Of a DNA stretch of 64,000 nucleotides, positions 8,672-19,208 are shown in pieces. The notes below the pieces were generated by a model that searched no databases, was not told the DNA's origin, and worked only from the letters and a program-made list of their open reading frames with translations. Location of the stretch: the NCBI GenBank assembly GCA_963785755.1, contig CAWAXG010000073.1:1-64000 (forward strand). Reading direction: 5' to 3'. The DNA comes from JACCXG01 sp963785755 (GTDB lineage: Bacteria > Acidobacteriota > Vicinamibacteria > Vicinamibacterales > 2-12-FULL-66-21). Positions within the stretch are counted from its first letter, which is position 1; every line of letters starts with the position of its first letter. The translations under genes were made by a program, and so were the position numbers.

Positions 8672-10123
8672 TTACTCCACGCGGTAGTTCGGCGCCTCCT
8701 TCGTGATGATGACGTCGTGCACGTGGCCCTCGCGGTGGCCGGCTGGCGTCACGCGAATCAGCCGCGCTTCCCGCTGCAGGGTCGGGATGTCCGCGGCGCC
8801 GCAGTAGCCCATTCCCGCGCGCAGGCCGCCGACGAGCTGGTGAATCATCGCCGCGACGCTGCCTTTGTGCGCGACCCGGCCTTCGATGCCTTCGGGGACG
8901 AGTTTCTCGGCCGCGTCCGTGGTGGCGTCGAGATCGAACTCGTCCTGGAAATAGCGGTCGCGGCTGCCGCGGCGCATGGCGCCGAGGGATCCCATACCCC
9001 GGTACTCCTTGAAGCTCCGGCCCTGGTAGAGAATCATCTCGCCCGGACTCTCGTCGGTTCCGGCGAAGAGGCTGCCGATCATGACGCAGCTCGCGCCGAC
9101 GGCGATCGCCTTGGTGATGTCCCCGGAATAGCGAATCCCGCCATCGGCGATGATCGGCACCTTGGCCGGCGCGGCGGCCCGCGCGCACTCGGCGATGGCG
9201 GTGATCATCGGCACGCCGATGCCGGCGACGACCCGCGTCGTGCAGATGGAGCCGGCGCCGATCCCGACCTTGACGGCGTCGATGCCGAGGCCGATCAGCG
9301 CTTCGGTGGCCTCCGCGGTCGCGACATTGCCGGCGATCAGATCGATGTGCGGATGCTCGCGGCGGATCCGTTTGACCATGTCGAGCACGCCCTGGGAGTG
9401 CCCGTGCGCGGTATCGATGACCAGCACGTCGACGTAAGCGGCGACGAGCGCCGCGGCCCGTTCCGGCGTGTCCCTGCCGACCCCGATCGCCGCTCCCACC
9501 CGGAGCCGTCCGAGCGCGTCCTTGCAGGCGTTCGGGTACGTGATCATCTTCTGGATGTCCTTGACCGTGATCAGTCCCTTGAGCATGAACTGATCGTCGA
9601 CGACCAGAAGTTTCTCCACCTTGTGACGGTGCAGGAACTCGCGCGCCTGTTCGAGCGTCGTGCCGACCGGCACCGTGAAGAGCGGGTCGCGCGTCATGAT
9701 GTCTGAAATCGGCCGATCGAGGTTGGACTCGAAGCGCAGGTCGCGATTGGTCAGGATCCCGACCAGCTTGCCCTCTTTGCGCCCGTCGGCGGTGATCGGC
9801 ACGCCCGAGATCCGGTACTTCTTCATCAGGTCGAGGGCTTCGTAGATGCGATTGGTGGGGGAGAGGGTGATCGGGTTGACGATCATGCCGCTCTCCGACC
9901 GCTTCACGCGATCGACCTCGGAGGCCTGTTCCTCGACGGTCAGGTTCTTGTGGATGACGCCGATGCCGCCCTGCTGCGCCATCGCGATCGCCAGCCGTGA
10001 TTCGGTGACGGTATCCATCGCGGCGCTGAGCAGCGGGACGTTCACCCGGATATTGCGCGTGACCCCGGAGCCGACGTCCACATTGCTCGGGAGGACCGTC
10101 GAGTGCCGCGGCACGAGCAGCAC
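8672..10123 (-). CDS. guaB: IMP dehydrogenase, with disrupted N-terminal coding start
   Basis: Catalyses the NAD-dependent oxidation of IMP to XMP, the committed step of GMP synthesis. The open frame gives a TIM barrel with two CBS domains (about 82-195), catalytic C294 in GAGSICTTR, ADGGIRYSGD, and the flap region GMGSLGAM. The GTG at 10123 cannot be the natural start: it falls inside the conserved FDDVLLVP motif, and the frame reads on upstream as EQISIGLTTALTFDD to a stop at 10175-10177. A different frame has an ATG at 10199 with a good GAGG ribosome binding site (10205-10208); removing one base around 10171-10174 joins the two into a 508-residue protein, the normal size. It converges with tsaE. 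Confidence 0.93.
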   Translation of the reverse strand: MLLVPRHSTVLPSNVDVGSGVTRNIRVNVPLLSAAMDTVTESRLAIAMAQQGGIGVIHKNLTVEEQASEVDRVKRSESGMIVNPITLSPTNRIYEALDLMKKYRISGVPITADGRKEGKLVGILTNRDLRFESNLDRPISDIMTRDPLFTVPVGTTLEQAREFLHRHKVEKLLVVDDQFMLKGLITVKDIQKMITYPNACKDALGRLRVGAAIGVGRDTPERAAALVAAYVDVLVIDTAHGHSQGVLDMVKRIRREHPHIDLIAGNVATAEATEALIGLGIDAVKVGIGAGSICTTRVVAGIGVPMITAIAECARAAAPAKVPIIADGGIRYSGDITKAIAVGASCVMIGSLFAGTDESPGEMILYQGRSFKEYRGMGSLGAMRRGSRDRYFQDEFDLDATTDAAEKLVPEGIEGRVAHKGSVAAMIHQLVGGLRAGMGYCGAADIPTLQREARLIRVTPAGHREGHVHDVIITKEAPNYRVE

Positions 10124-10212
10124 GTCGTCAAACGTCAGCGCCGTGGTCAGGCCGATCGAGATCTGCTCAGGTACTCAGAACATCCGTTTGTGGTTCCATT
10201 CACGCCTCAAAG

Positions 10213-10244
10213 CAGAAAGGGCAGCAACCATCGTTGCTGCCCTT
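10213..10244 (-). terminator. Probable Rho-independent terminator after secA
   Basis: A perfect 12-bp stem, AAGGGCAGCAAC (10217-10228) with GTTGCTGCCCTT (10233-10244) and loop CATC. On the minus strand the stem is followed by TCTGCTTTG, a broken T-tract. It would end the leftward secA transcript just before the guaB start region. On the plus strand the following bases are not T-rich. Confidence 0.7.
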
Positions 10245-10264
10245 GAAGATTCCCCGAGCCGTCG

Positions 10265-10345
10265 CGCGTCAGCACGTGGCACCCCAGCACCCAGCACCGG
10301 AGCACTGAGCACCGGAGCACCGGGCACCCGGCACTGACCACCCAG
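10265..10345. repeat. Degenerate AGCACC repeat downstream of secA
   Basis: Units of the form AGCACC, GAGCACCG and CGGCACTGA recur about every 8-10 bases between the secA stop and the terminator hairpin. No coding potential is visible. It resembles, but is not identical to, the tract between gcvT and gcvH. Confidence 0.7.
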
Positions 10346-10350
10346 CCCCC

Positions 10351-10683
10351 TCACGCCCCATGACATTTCTTGTACTTCTTCCCGCTGCCGCAGGGGCAGG
10401 GGTCGTTACGCCCGACCTTCGGTTCGTCCCGACGCACCTGACGGACGACATCGTCGCCGCCGGTTCGTTCGGGCCGCGGCGGCTCGGCGACCGCGCTGGC
10501 GGAACCGCCGCCGCGGAACGCGCCGAACGGCGATGTCCCGGACGCGGTCGATGGTCCGCTCATCGTGATCTGCGGCGGCCGCCGTGCCGGCTGCCGGACC
10601 GGCGGGAGCGAGGCGTCGTCGCCGACAACCGGCGTGAGCCGCCACAAGTAGCGGACGATTTCCTCTTCGATCCGATCCTTCAT
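10351..10683 (-). CDS. secA: C-terminal part of SecA with SEC-C zinc motif, separated by a frameshift
   Basis: This frame holds the natural end of SecA: MKDRIEEEIVRYLWRL, a Pro/Ser/Gly-rich linker, then the zinc-binding tail KVGRNDPCPCGSGKKYKKCHG, which contacts SecB and ribosomes. The coding sense continues upstream of the ATG at 10683 as KKESFALFTA, meeting the end of the main SecA frame near 10716. The main frame ends DPLVE-stop where relatives read DPLVEYKKE, so deleting one base (the C at plus-strand 10716) restores a single 973-residue protein. I treat it as part of secA and not as a separate gene. Confidence 0.9.
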   Translation of the reverse strand: MKDRIEEEIVRYLWRLTPVVGDDASLPPVRQPARRPPQITMSGPSTASGTSPFGAFRGGGSASAVAEPPRPERTGGDDVVRQVRRDEPKVGRNDPCPCGSGKKYKKCHGA

Positions 10684-10714
10684 CGCCGTGAACAGCGCGA
10701 AGCTTTCCTTCTTG

Positions 10715-13273
<2,559 letters not shown>

Positions 13274-13386
13274 TCAGAGGACCGCACGGGCATCCTCGAT
13301 TCTATCCCGACATTGGCATCAAGGGTAGAGCAGCCGGGGTGGGCTGACCGCGCTGGGGGGCCGGCCGCTGCGAGGCCGGGGAGACG

Positions 13387-14286
13387 CTACCGGCCGAGCA
13401 GCCGCAGGGGGTTTGCGGCGCGGCCGTTGAGCGTGAGCTCGTAATGCAGATGCGGGCTCGTGGAGCGGCCCGACGACCCGACGAGTCCGATGACCTCACC
13501 GCGCCGGATGCGTTGACCTTCGTAGACCGCGAATCGCGAGAGGTGACCGTACCGCGTGCCGATGCCGAAGTCGTGGTCGATGATCACGAGGTTGCCGAAG
13601 TTGCCGGAGTACCGCGCGCTCACGACCGTGCCGTCGGCGGTTGCGCGAACGGGCTGTCCGGCCTCAGCGGTGATGTCGAGTCCGTAATGAAAGTCCGGAC
13701 CGCCGGTGAAGGGATCCGTCCGCGCGCCATAGGCCGAGGAGATCCATCCCGCCACCGGCCAGACCGACGGCGTGGCGGCGGCGAGGGCCTCGCGCCGCTC
13801 GACGTCCGGCCGTGCCTGGTCGAGTTTGCTCTGGATGATGTGCAGCACATCACGCAGCAGGCCGAAGGTCGGCTCTGCCGAGCTCATCACCGTCGAGAGG
13901 GGAGCGGCGACGTCCGAAACCGTCGATCCTCCGCCCATCGCGCGGTTCGTGATCGAGGCCGGCAGCCGCTCCATTGCCCGCGCGGCATCGGGATCGACCG
14001 CTGCGCGTGCACCGAGATCTTCGGCCGCCGCCTGCAGCGTTGACACCTGAGCGATCAGTTCAGTGGTTGCCTCGCGATAGCTCGCGTTCTCGACTTCCAG
14101 CGAATCGTTCTCCCGGAGCAGATCCGAGACGACCTGCCTCGCTCCCCACGACGTGCCGATGACGAAGACCATGGGCGACACGAGCAGCGCGAACGCTGCA
14201 AGCATCAGCACACGGACGTCGATCGAGATTCGGAGCGGGCTGGCGGCGCCTTCGCCGCCGATGGTGATGATGAAGCGCTTTCGCAT
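13387..14286 (-). CDS. M23-family metallopeptidase with N-terminal membrane anchor and coiled coil
   Basis: A 299-residue envelope protein: one membrane segment (about 25-45), a coiled-coil stretch (about 52-95), and a C-terminal lysostaphin-type domain. Zinc-site residues are present: H200 and D204 in FHYGLDI, and H279/H281 in SPHLHYEL, so it should be an active peptidoglycan DD-endopeptidase. I prefer the ATG at 14286; an upstream in-frame GTG at 14313 would add nine residues. It lies 113 bp upstream of secA on the same strand. The architecture resembles divisome-linked M23 proteins, but its target is not shown. Confidence 0.88.
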   Translation of the reverse strand: MRKRFIITIGGEGAASPLRISIDVRVLMLAAFALLVSPMVFVIGTSWGARQVVSDLLRENDSLEVENASYREATTELIAQVSTLQAAAEDLGARAAVDPDAARAMERLPASITNRAMGGGSTVSDVAAPLSTVMSSAEPTFGLLRDVLHIIQSKLDQARPDVERREALAAATPSVWPVAGWISSAYGARTDPFTGGPDFHYGLDITAEAGQPVRATADGTVVSARYSGNFGNLVIIDHDFGIGTRYGHLSRFAVYEGQRIRRGEVIGLVGSSGRSTSPHLHYELTLNGRAANPLRLLGR

Positions 14287-14466
14287 TCGTCGGATAAGAA
14301 ATTCCCGGCGCACTCTACCACATGAGGCAGTGGCGTCAACCTGTTCAGGTCAATAGGCCTTACGGCCGCGCTCCGGCTGGACGAAGGCTTGCAGTAGGGG
14401 CGGACGCACTGGACCCCAGGCGAGAAGTACGAATTCGGGTCGCGAACATGGGCAACGGGTGAGGAA

Positions 14467-14664
14467 ATGAAGGTAGTCCTGGTCCTGGTACTCACGGCAT
14501 TCGCCGCAGCCACCGCGCTGGCTTATGGCAACACGGCGGTCACGACCAGCGTGACCGCGGTCGCTGTCCAGGTAGCCGGTGGCTTGAGCGAGCCGGCCGC
14601 GCTCCTCCTCTCCGGCAGCTTGCTGCTTGGATTGGCGGGCGCGGTCAAGCGGTTCACCCTCTGA
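14467..14664 (+). CDS. Tiny signal-peptide plus PEP-CTERM-like anchor protein
   Basis: A 65-residue frame with a good ribosome binding site (GAGGAA just before the ATG). It starts with a clear signal peptide (MKVVLVLVLTAFAAATALA) and ends with SEPAALLLSGSLLLGLAG then AVKRFTL. That is the PEP-CTERM pattern: an EP-type motif, a hydrophobic helix and a basic tail, recognised by exosortases. Only about 20 residues separate the two signals, so there is almost no passenger domain. It may be an internal-deletion remnant of a longer PEP-CTERM protein, since the next kilobase is decayed. No exosortase gene is in the window. Confidence 0.5.
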   Translation: MKVVLVLVLTAFAAATALAYGNTAVTTSVTAVAVQVAGGLSEPAALLLSGSLLLGLAGAVKRFTL

Positions 14665-14728
14665 ACACGGCACACGGCTCCTCTGGGTCGGCGAACGCGT
14701 TGGCCGCCGCGTCGGGCGCGCGCAGAGT

Positions 14729-15087
14729 CCATCACCATAACCAACCAGGCATCGACCGGGGGATTCACGCAGAGCGGCGACATCACGGCGGTAGGGACGA
14801 CGATCGACCTGGGCACGTTGTTCATGCCCGGGGCTGACGCGGTCGGGACGTTCTTCTTCACCGATGCCAAGGTCTGGCGTGACTACTCAGTCGGCTTCGA
14901 CCTGACCGGATTGACGGGCGTCGAAGGGATAAAGCTCGAGCTTATCGATGCCTTTTTGAATCACGAACCGGTTGACTGGAATCATGCGGCCGCCGGCGTC
15001 GATCTCCGTGCGGCCCGAAACCACCGGGCGCCAGCCGGCGCCGGGAAGACAGTTCTGCGGCGGCAGGACCGATCCACGCCCGTCTGA
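14729..15087 (+). pseudogene. Decayed secreted-protein fragment
   Basis: Two adjoining frames read as one beta-rich domain: SITITNQASTG in one frame, then, after a one-base shift near 14759-14763, FTQSGDITAVGTTIDLGTLF and on through VGTFFFTDAKVWRDYSVGFD. The second half soon becomes non-protein-like. There is no start codon or signal peptide of its own. It resembles the extracellular domains of PEP-CTERM proteins, in keeping with the anchor-only gene just upstream. I regard it as debris. Confidence 0.45.
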
Positions 15088-15225
15088 GACGCACCGGGCT
15101 GCCTGGTCCGTCTGATGACCCCGATCCGGGGCACGACGGAATCTGCGTTCGACTCCCTCGAGGCGTTCAGCGCCGCGCTGGCCTCATCTGTCGCGGCATC
15201 TGCCATGAGAATCCGTCTTCGTGTT

Positions 15226-15414
15226 CGACAACGCGCTCCGCAGAACCCGGTGTATCACTAACATCTCGGCCTCGCGCACGTGAGGGGCGGCGACAAGGAC
15301 CGCGCCCGCGCGGCGTTCGCGCGGGCCCTCGAATTGCGTCCCGATTTCGCCGGGGCGGAGGATGCGCGCGCGCAGATGGCCGCCCTCGCCGAGACGACGA
15401 CCGCCTCCAGATAA
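15226..15414 (+). pseudogene. TPR-protein C-terminal fragment with in-frame stop
   Basis: The frame reads APQNPVYH, a TAA stop at 15259-15261, HLGLAHVRGGDKDRARAAF, then ARALELRPDFAGAEDARAQM and a TAA at 15412. This is a canonical tetratricopeptide repeat at a protein C-terminus; related proteins have a tyrosine (TAC) where the TAA stands. No upstream part of the gene remains. It could be what is left of a TPR protein of the kind that accompanies exosortase loci, but that is inference. Confidence 0.55.
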
Positions 15415-15430
15415 CGGAAGACCGCGGCGC

Positions 15431-16933
15431 TCAGCGCTCGCCGCGAAACTGCAGCGCTTCGGCGAGATGACTCGACGTCACACTCTCGCTGCGGTCCAGA
15501 TCCGCGATCGTTCGCGCCACGCGCAGCACGCGATCGAACCCGCGGGCTGACAGCGCGAGCTTGACCAGCGCCTGTTCCAGGAGCCGGCGTCCGGAGTCGT
15601 CCAGCCGCACTCGTCTTCGTAACGCGCGTCCCTCGAGCCGCGCGTTCAGGCTGCCGTCGCGAGCCAGCTGCCGATCGCGGGCGGCGATCACCCGCTCGCG
15701 GATGGACGCCGAGCTTTCGCCGCCGGCTTCTTCCTGCAGATCGCGTGGCGGCAGCGCCGTGACCGTCACGGACAGATCGATTCGATCCCGGAGCGGCCCC
15801 GAGAGCCGGGACACGTAGCGATCGAGCTGCTGTGGCGTACACCGGCAGCAGCGGGATTCATCTCCGGCGTAGCCGCACGGACAGGGATTCATTGCACCCA
15901 CGAGCATGAACGAAGCCGGAAAGGTGGAGGTCCGCGCGGCGCGCGCGATGCGCACCACGCCTTCCTCGAGCGGTTGTCGCAAGACCTCGAGCACGTGGCG
16001 GCTGAACTCGGGCATCTCGTCGAGAAACAGCACACCGTGATGCGCAAGGCTGATCTCTCCGGGGCGAGGTATCTGGCCGCCGCCGACCAGCGCGACGTCC
16101 GAGACGGTGTGGTGGGGAGCTCTGAAGGGCCGGACGGAGACCAGGCCTGTGGCGGGCGGCAGCAGACCCGCGACGGAGTGTATCGACGTCACCGCGAGCG
16201 CCTCGTCGAAGGAGAGTGGCGGCAGAATCCCGGCCACGCGCCTCGCCATCATCGTTTTTCCTGCTCCGGGTGGTCCCACGAGAAGCGTGTTGTGCCCGCC
16301 GGCGGCGGCGATCTCGAGGGCGCGCCGCGCCAGCAGTTGACCGTGCACGTCGGCGAAATCGATCTGAGATGACGGTGCTGGCGTCAGCGGAACGGGGGCC
16401 TCGGGTGGTGCGGTGAATCCTGAGGGATCGTTGAGCGCCCTCACCGCCTCGGTCAGATTGCCGACACCGTACAGACGAAGTCCCGATACCACCGCCGCTT
16501 CGCGAGCGTTGCCGCGAGGGAGCAGGAGCGCCTTGTATCCTTCACGGCGCGCCGCAGCGGCAACCGGCAGCACGCCCCGCGCGGTTTGAATGCCGCCGTC
16601 CAGCGACAACGCACCGATCAAGAGAACGTCGTCAATGTCTCGACGTGTGACGAGACCCGAGGCGGCCAGGACGCCGAGCGCAATCGGGAGGTCGAACGAG
16701 ACACCCTCCTTGCGCATGTCAGCGGGCGAGAGGTTGACGGTAATTCGATGGGCAGGGAACTCGTAGCCGGAGTTCCGGATCGCGCTGCGGATCCGGTCGC
16801 GGCTTTCTCTGATGCCTGCATCCGGCAGTCCCACCATGGTGAACGAGGGAAGGCCGTGAGACACGTCGACTTCGACGTGGATAGGGCAGGCCTCGATGCC
16901 ATAGACGGCAGCGGTACGGACGCACGCGAGCAC
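15431..16933 (-). CDS. comM: YifB/ComM family Mg-chelatase-like AAA+ ATPase
   Basis: A 500-residue AAA+ protein. In naturally competent bacteria ComM is a hexameric helicase that drives branch migration of incoming single-stranded DNA; in other bacteria its role is less clear. It shows the N-terminal ChlI-like fold (GIEACPIHVEVDVSHGLPSF, PSFTMVGLPDAGIRESRDRI), Walker A GPPGAGKT (220-227), Walker B GVLFLDEMPEF, a Cys-rich zinc site (CPCGYAGDESRCCRC) and the C-terminal lid. The GTG at 16933 starts MLACVRTAAVYG, the family's usual N-terminus. The type IV pilus-like genes at 23-35 kb would fit DNA uptake, but no other competence gene is present. Confidence 0.92.
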   Translation of the reverse strand: MLACVRTAAVYGIEACPIHVEVDVSHGLPSFTMVGLPDAGIRESRDRIRSAIRNSGYEFPAHRITVNLSPADMRKEGVSFDLPIALGVLAASGLVTRRDIDDVLLIGALSLDGGIQTARGVLPVAAAARREGYKALLLPRGNAREAAVVSGLRLYGVGNLTEAVRALNDPSGFTAPPEAPVPLTPAPSSQIDFADVHGQLLARRALEIAAAGGHNTLLVGPPGAGKTMMARRVAGILPPLSFDEALAVTSIHSVAGLLPPATGLVSVRPFRAPHHTVSDVALVGGGQIPRPGEISLAHHGVLFLDEMPEFSRHVLEVLRQPLEEGVVRIARAARTSTFPASFMLVGAMNPCPCGYAGDESRCCRCTPQQLDRYVSRLSGPLRDRIDLSVTVTALPPRDLQEEAGGESSASIRERVIAARDRQLARDGSLNARLEGRALRRRVRLDDSGRRLLEQALVKLALSARGFDRVLRVARTIADLDRSESVTSSHLAEALQFRGER

Positions 16934-17084
16934 GCGGGCGCATTATGCAAACGATCGCGCCAGCGAAATCGCCTGCGTATCCGGGGAGTGTGGTGCCGAG
17001 CGGTCGGAATCTGCGCACGCGCGAATGCGCCGAGTACGCAGAAAACGCCAGGTGGTCGCAGACAGGAAAGAGGGAACGGGCGCG

Positions 17085-17160
17085 CGAAGTTGCAAGTGGC
17101 AAGGCACAGGTACAACGGCAATACGTTGCCCCTTGCGCCTTGCCCCTTGCTACTTGTTAA
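17085..17160. repeat. Self-complementary CTTGC/GCAAG repeat
   Basis: Between comM and the lytic transglycosylase, the plus strand has GTTGCAAGTGGCAAGGCACAGG and then, inverted, CCCCTTGCGCCTTGCC with CCTTGCTACTTG. Units of CTTGC and GCAAG recur every 7-9 bases and the halves can pair into a long imperfect hairpin. No gene is visible. The rest of 16934-17084 shows nothing recognisable. Confidence 0.65.
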
Positions 17161-17168
17161 CTCCCAGA

Positions 17169-18917
17169 TCAGCGAGCGCGGACAGTCAGACGATCGCCGA
17201 CCGAGATGTGATTACCGCGGAGCCGATTGAGGCTCTTCAGCTTCGCGACCGTCGTGTCGAACAGTTGCGCGATCGAGAAGAGCGTGTCCCCCCGCTTGAC
17301 GCGATACGTCACCGGCCGGGCAGTGGAACTGGGCGACCGGGCAGTGGAACTCGGCGATTCGTTGACACTCGCGACAACCGCCGCCGCGCTGAACGATCGC
17401 GACGCGACCGACGCCGGGGCCGGCCGTTCGGCCCGTGTCGCCAGCAGCGTGGCGGGCTCTCGCGGAATGACTACTTTCTGCCCGGCCCGGAGCCTCGAGC
17501 TGGTCGTCAGATTGTTGGCCTCGGCCAGATCGCTCCGCGCCACGCCGTGCTTGCGGGCGACGGTCGAGAGTGTTTCTCCACGCTTGACCGAGTACCAGTT
17601 CAGCGAACCGAGCTCGTTGACCGAGACGCTCGACATCTGGGAGGTGAGCTTCTCGGAAGTTCCCACTGGAACCTTCAGCTCGTACTGCGGATAGCGCACT
17701 GGCGTTGTCCAGCGGCGGAGCTCGGGGTTGAGTGCCTGAATCTCGTCGATCGTCGAGCCGGTCCATTCGGCGACGCGCCGCAGGTCCACCGCGGCAGGCA
17801 CCGTCACCTTCTCGAAGGCAATTGGTTCGCCCGGCGTGTAGGTGAGGCCGTACTGCGACGGGTTCTTGGCGACGATGATCGCGGCAAGAATCAGCGGCAC
17901 GTATTCCCTGGTCTCACGCGGGAGGTACCTCGACGAATTCGCGAGCGACCAGAAGTCTTCGGTGCGCGCCGACTTCATCGCGCGCTGCAGCCGACCCAGA
18001 CCGCCGTTGTAGGCCGCCAGGACGAGATGCCAGTCGCCGTCGAACATCCTGTGGAGCGTCTTCAGGTACTTCGCGGCGGCAACGGTCGCCTTCTCGGGGT
18101 CCGAGCGCTCGTCGATGTACCAATCGGTCTTCAGCCCGTGATCCTTCGCGGTCGGGCGCATGAACTGCCAGGGACCTTTCGCGCTGGCCTTGGAGAGCGC
18201 GTTCGTCTTGAATCCGCTTTCGATGACCGGAATGTAGGCCAGATCGAGAGGCAGGCCCTCGGCGCGAAAGACGTTCTGAATCATCGGCAGGTACTTGGAG
18301 CCGCGGGTCATGCTCTCCTGGACGTACTCGCGCAGGCGGCCGCTCAGCAGCTCGACAGCCGCGAGGACCTGCGCGTTCTGCGGAATGGGGACGTCGTGCT
18401 CGGTGTTTGCCAGGTCCGCCTTGACCGCCTCTTCGGTGCTGGCCGCCGCTTCCGGCTTTGAAAACGTCGCGATCTTCAGAATTTCGTCAATCGAGGCAGG
18501 CTCGGTCTTGGCCTCGGAGAATCCATCGCCCTGAGCCAGGGCCGTCACTTCGTGCGCGTTGATCCGGTCGATCAGCCGATCGAAGTGCTCGCGCATCCGC
18601 GCGTCGGTGCGGGCGCCGTAGGGCGATTCCAGCAGGACGTCAACGGCCCGGTCGAACTCGACCCGCGCGCGATCGAGATGACCCACCTTCAACTCGCGCT
18701 CGCCGATGTTGAAATGTTCCTGAGACTTTGCGATTAGGGTAAGAACGGGGTCTTGTGGGGCTGGAGCGGGGGCCGCCACCGGCGCCACTGGCGTGGCGGT
18801 CGGGCCCGGGACCGTCGGACCCTTCTGGATTTTCGGATTGGAGCCGCACGCAGTTACGAGCACGGCGAGGGCCGTGCCGACGATCGAGCGCGAGGACAAC
18901 CGAGCACGACTGGACAT
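17169..18917 (-). CDS. mltD: Membrane-bound lytic murein transglycosylase D-like lipoprotein with two LysM domains
   Basis: Cleaves the MurNAc-GlcNAc bond of peptidoglycan, leaving 1,6-anhydro ends. The 582-residue protein has a lipoprotein signal ending LVTAC (C24), a Pro/Ala linker, a helical region, and the SLT catalytic domain with E233 in IPVIESGFKTNALSKASAKG, then PWQFM and AAYNGGLGR. Two LysM domains follow (about 441-484 and 536-579). Just before the second LysM, SPSSTAR occurs twice in tandem (521-534), a small internal duplication. The ATG at 18917 follows GGGAG at a good distance and gives a proper lipobox. Confidence 0.93.
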   Translation of the reverse strand: MSSRARLSSRSIVGTALAVLVTACGSNPKIQKGPTVPGPTATPVAPVAAPAPAPQDPVLTLIAKSQEHFNIGERELKVGHLDRARVEFDRAVDVLLESPYGARTDARMREHFDRLIDRINAHEVTALAQGDGFSEAKTEPASIDEILKIATFSKPEAAASTEEAVKADLANTEHDVPIPQNAQVLAAVELLSGRLREYVQESMTRGSKYLPMIQNVFRAEGLPLDLAYIPVIESGFKTNALSKASAKGPWQFMRPTAKDHGLKTDWYIDERSDPEKATVAAAKYLKTLHRMFDGDWHLVLAAYNGGLGRLQRAMKSARTEDFWSLANSSRYLPRETREYVPLILAAIIVAKNPSQYGLTYTPGEPIAFEKVTVPAAVDLRRVAEWTGSTIDEIQALNPELRRWTTPVRYPQYELKVPVGTSEKLTSQMSSVSVNELGSLNWYSVKRGETLSTVARKHGVARSDLAEANNLTTSSRLRAGQKVVIPREPATLLATRAERPAPASVASRSFSAAAVVASVNESPSSTARSPSSTARPVTYRVKRGDTLFSIAQLFDTTVAKLKSLNRLRGNHISVGDRLTVRAR

Positions 18918-19208
18918 GTGGGCGCTCCCGCGAGGGTATACGTCAGCGCGTAGGTGGAGCAACGCTGCGATGACCCTGTTGAGGTCGCCCCCCGGCCGGG
19001 GGGCTCCTGTGATTCTTCCGCCAATACGGCCGTGCTGCCGTACTGACGAGCCTTCAAATGTCCCCGCCGGGGTGCTGGACGCCGTCCGGCGAGCGGAAAC
19101 CCTGAGTACAGCTGGGGACCTCAGCATAGCACTCCCCGGACCGCTGGGTCAACCGTAACTCCAATATGCTCAACAATATTCGGCAAAATTGTCATTACAA
19201 GAATCGCT
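18918..19208. other. Upstream region of mltD with an 18-bp perfect palindrome
   Basis: No gene in 290 bp. At 18987-19004 the sequence is an uninterrupted perfect palindrome of C6/G6 runs around GGCC (GCCCCCCGGCCGGGGGGC). At 19024-19041 TACGGC and GCCGTA form a smaller stem. The last 50 bases before 19208, next to the aldehyde dehydrogenase stop, are AT-richer (CAACAATATTCGGCAAAATTGTC). I see no clear terminator. Confidence 0.6.

Noticed and set aside
10351..10683. An independent small zinc-finger (SEC-C) protein
   Set aside because: The coding sense runs continuously into SecA once one base is removed, and it carries the exact SecA C-terminal sequence pattern.
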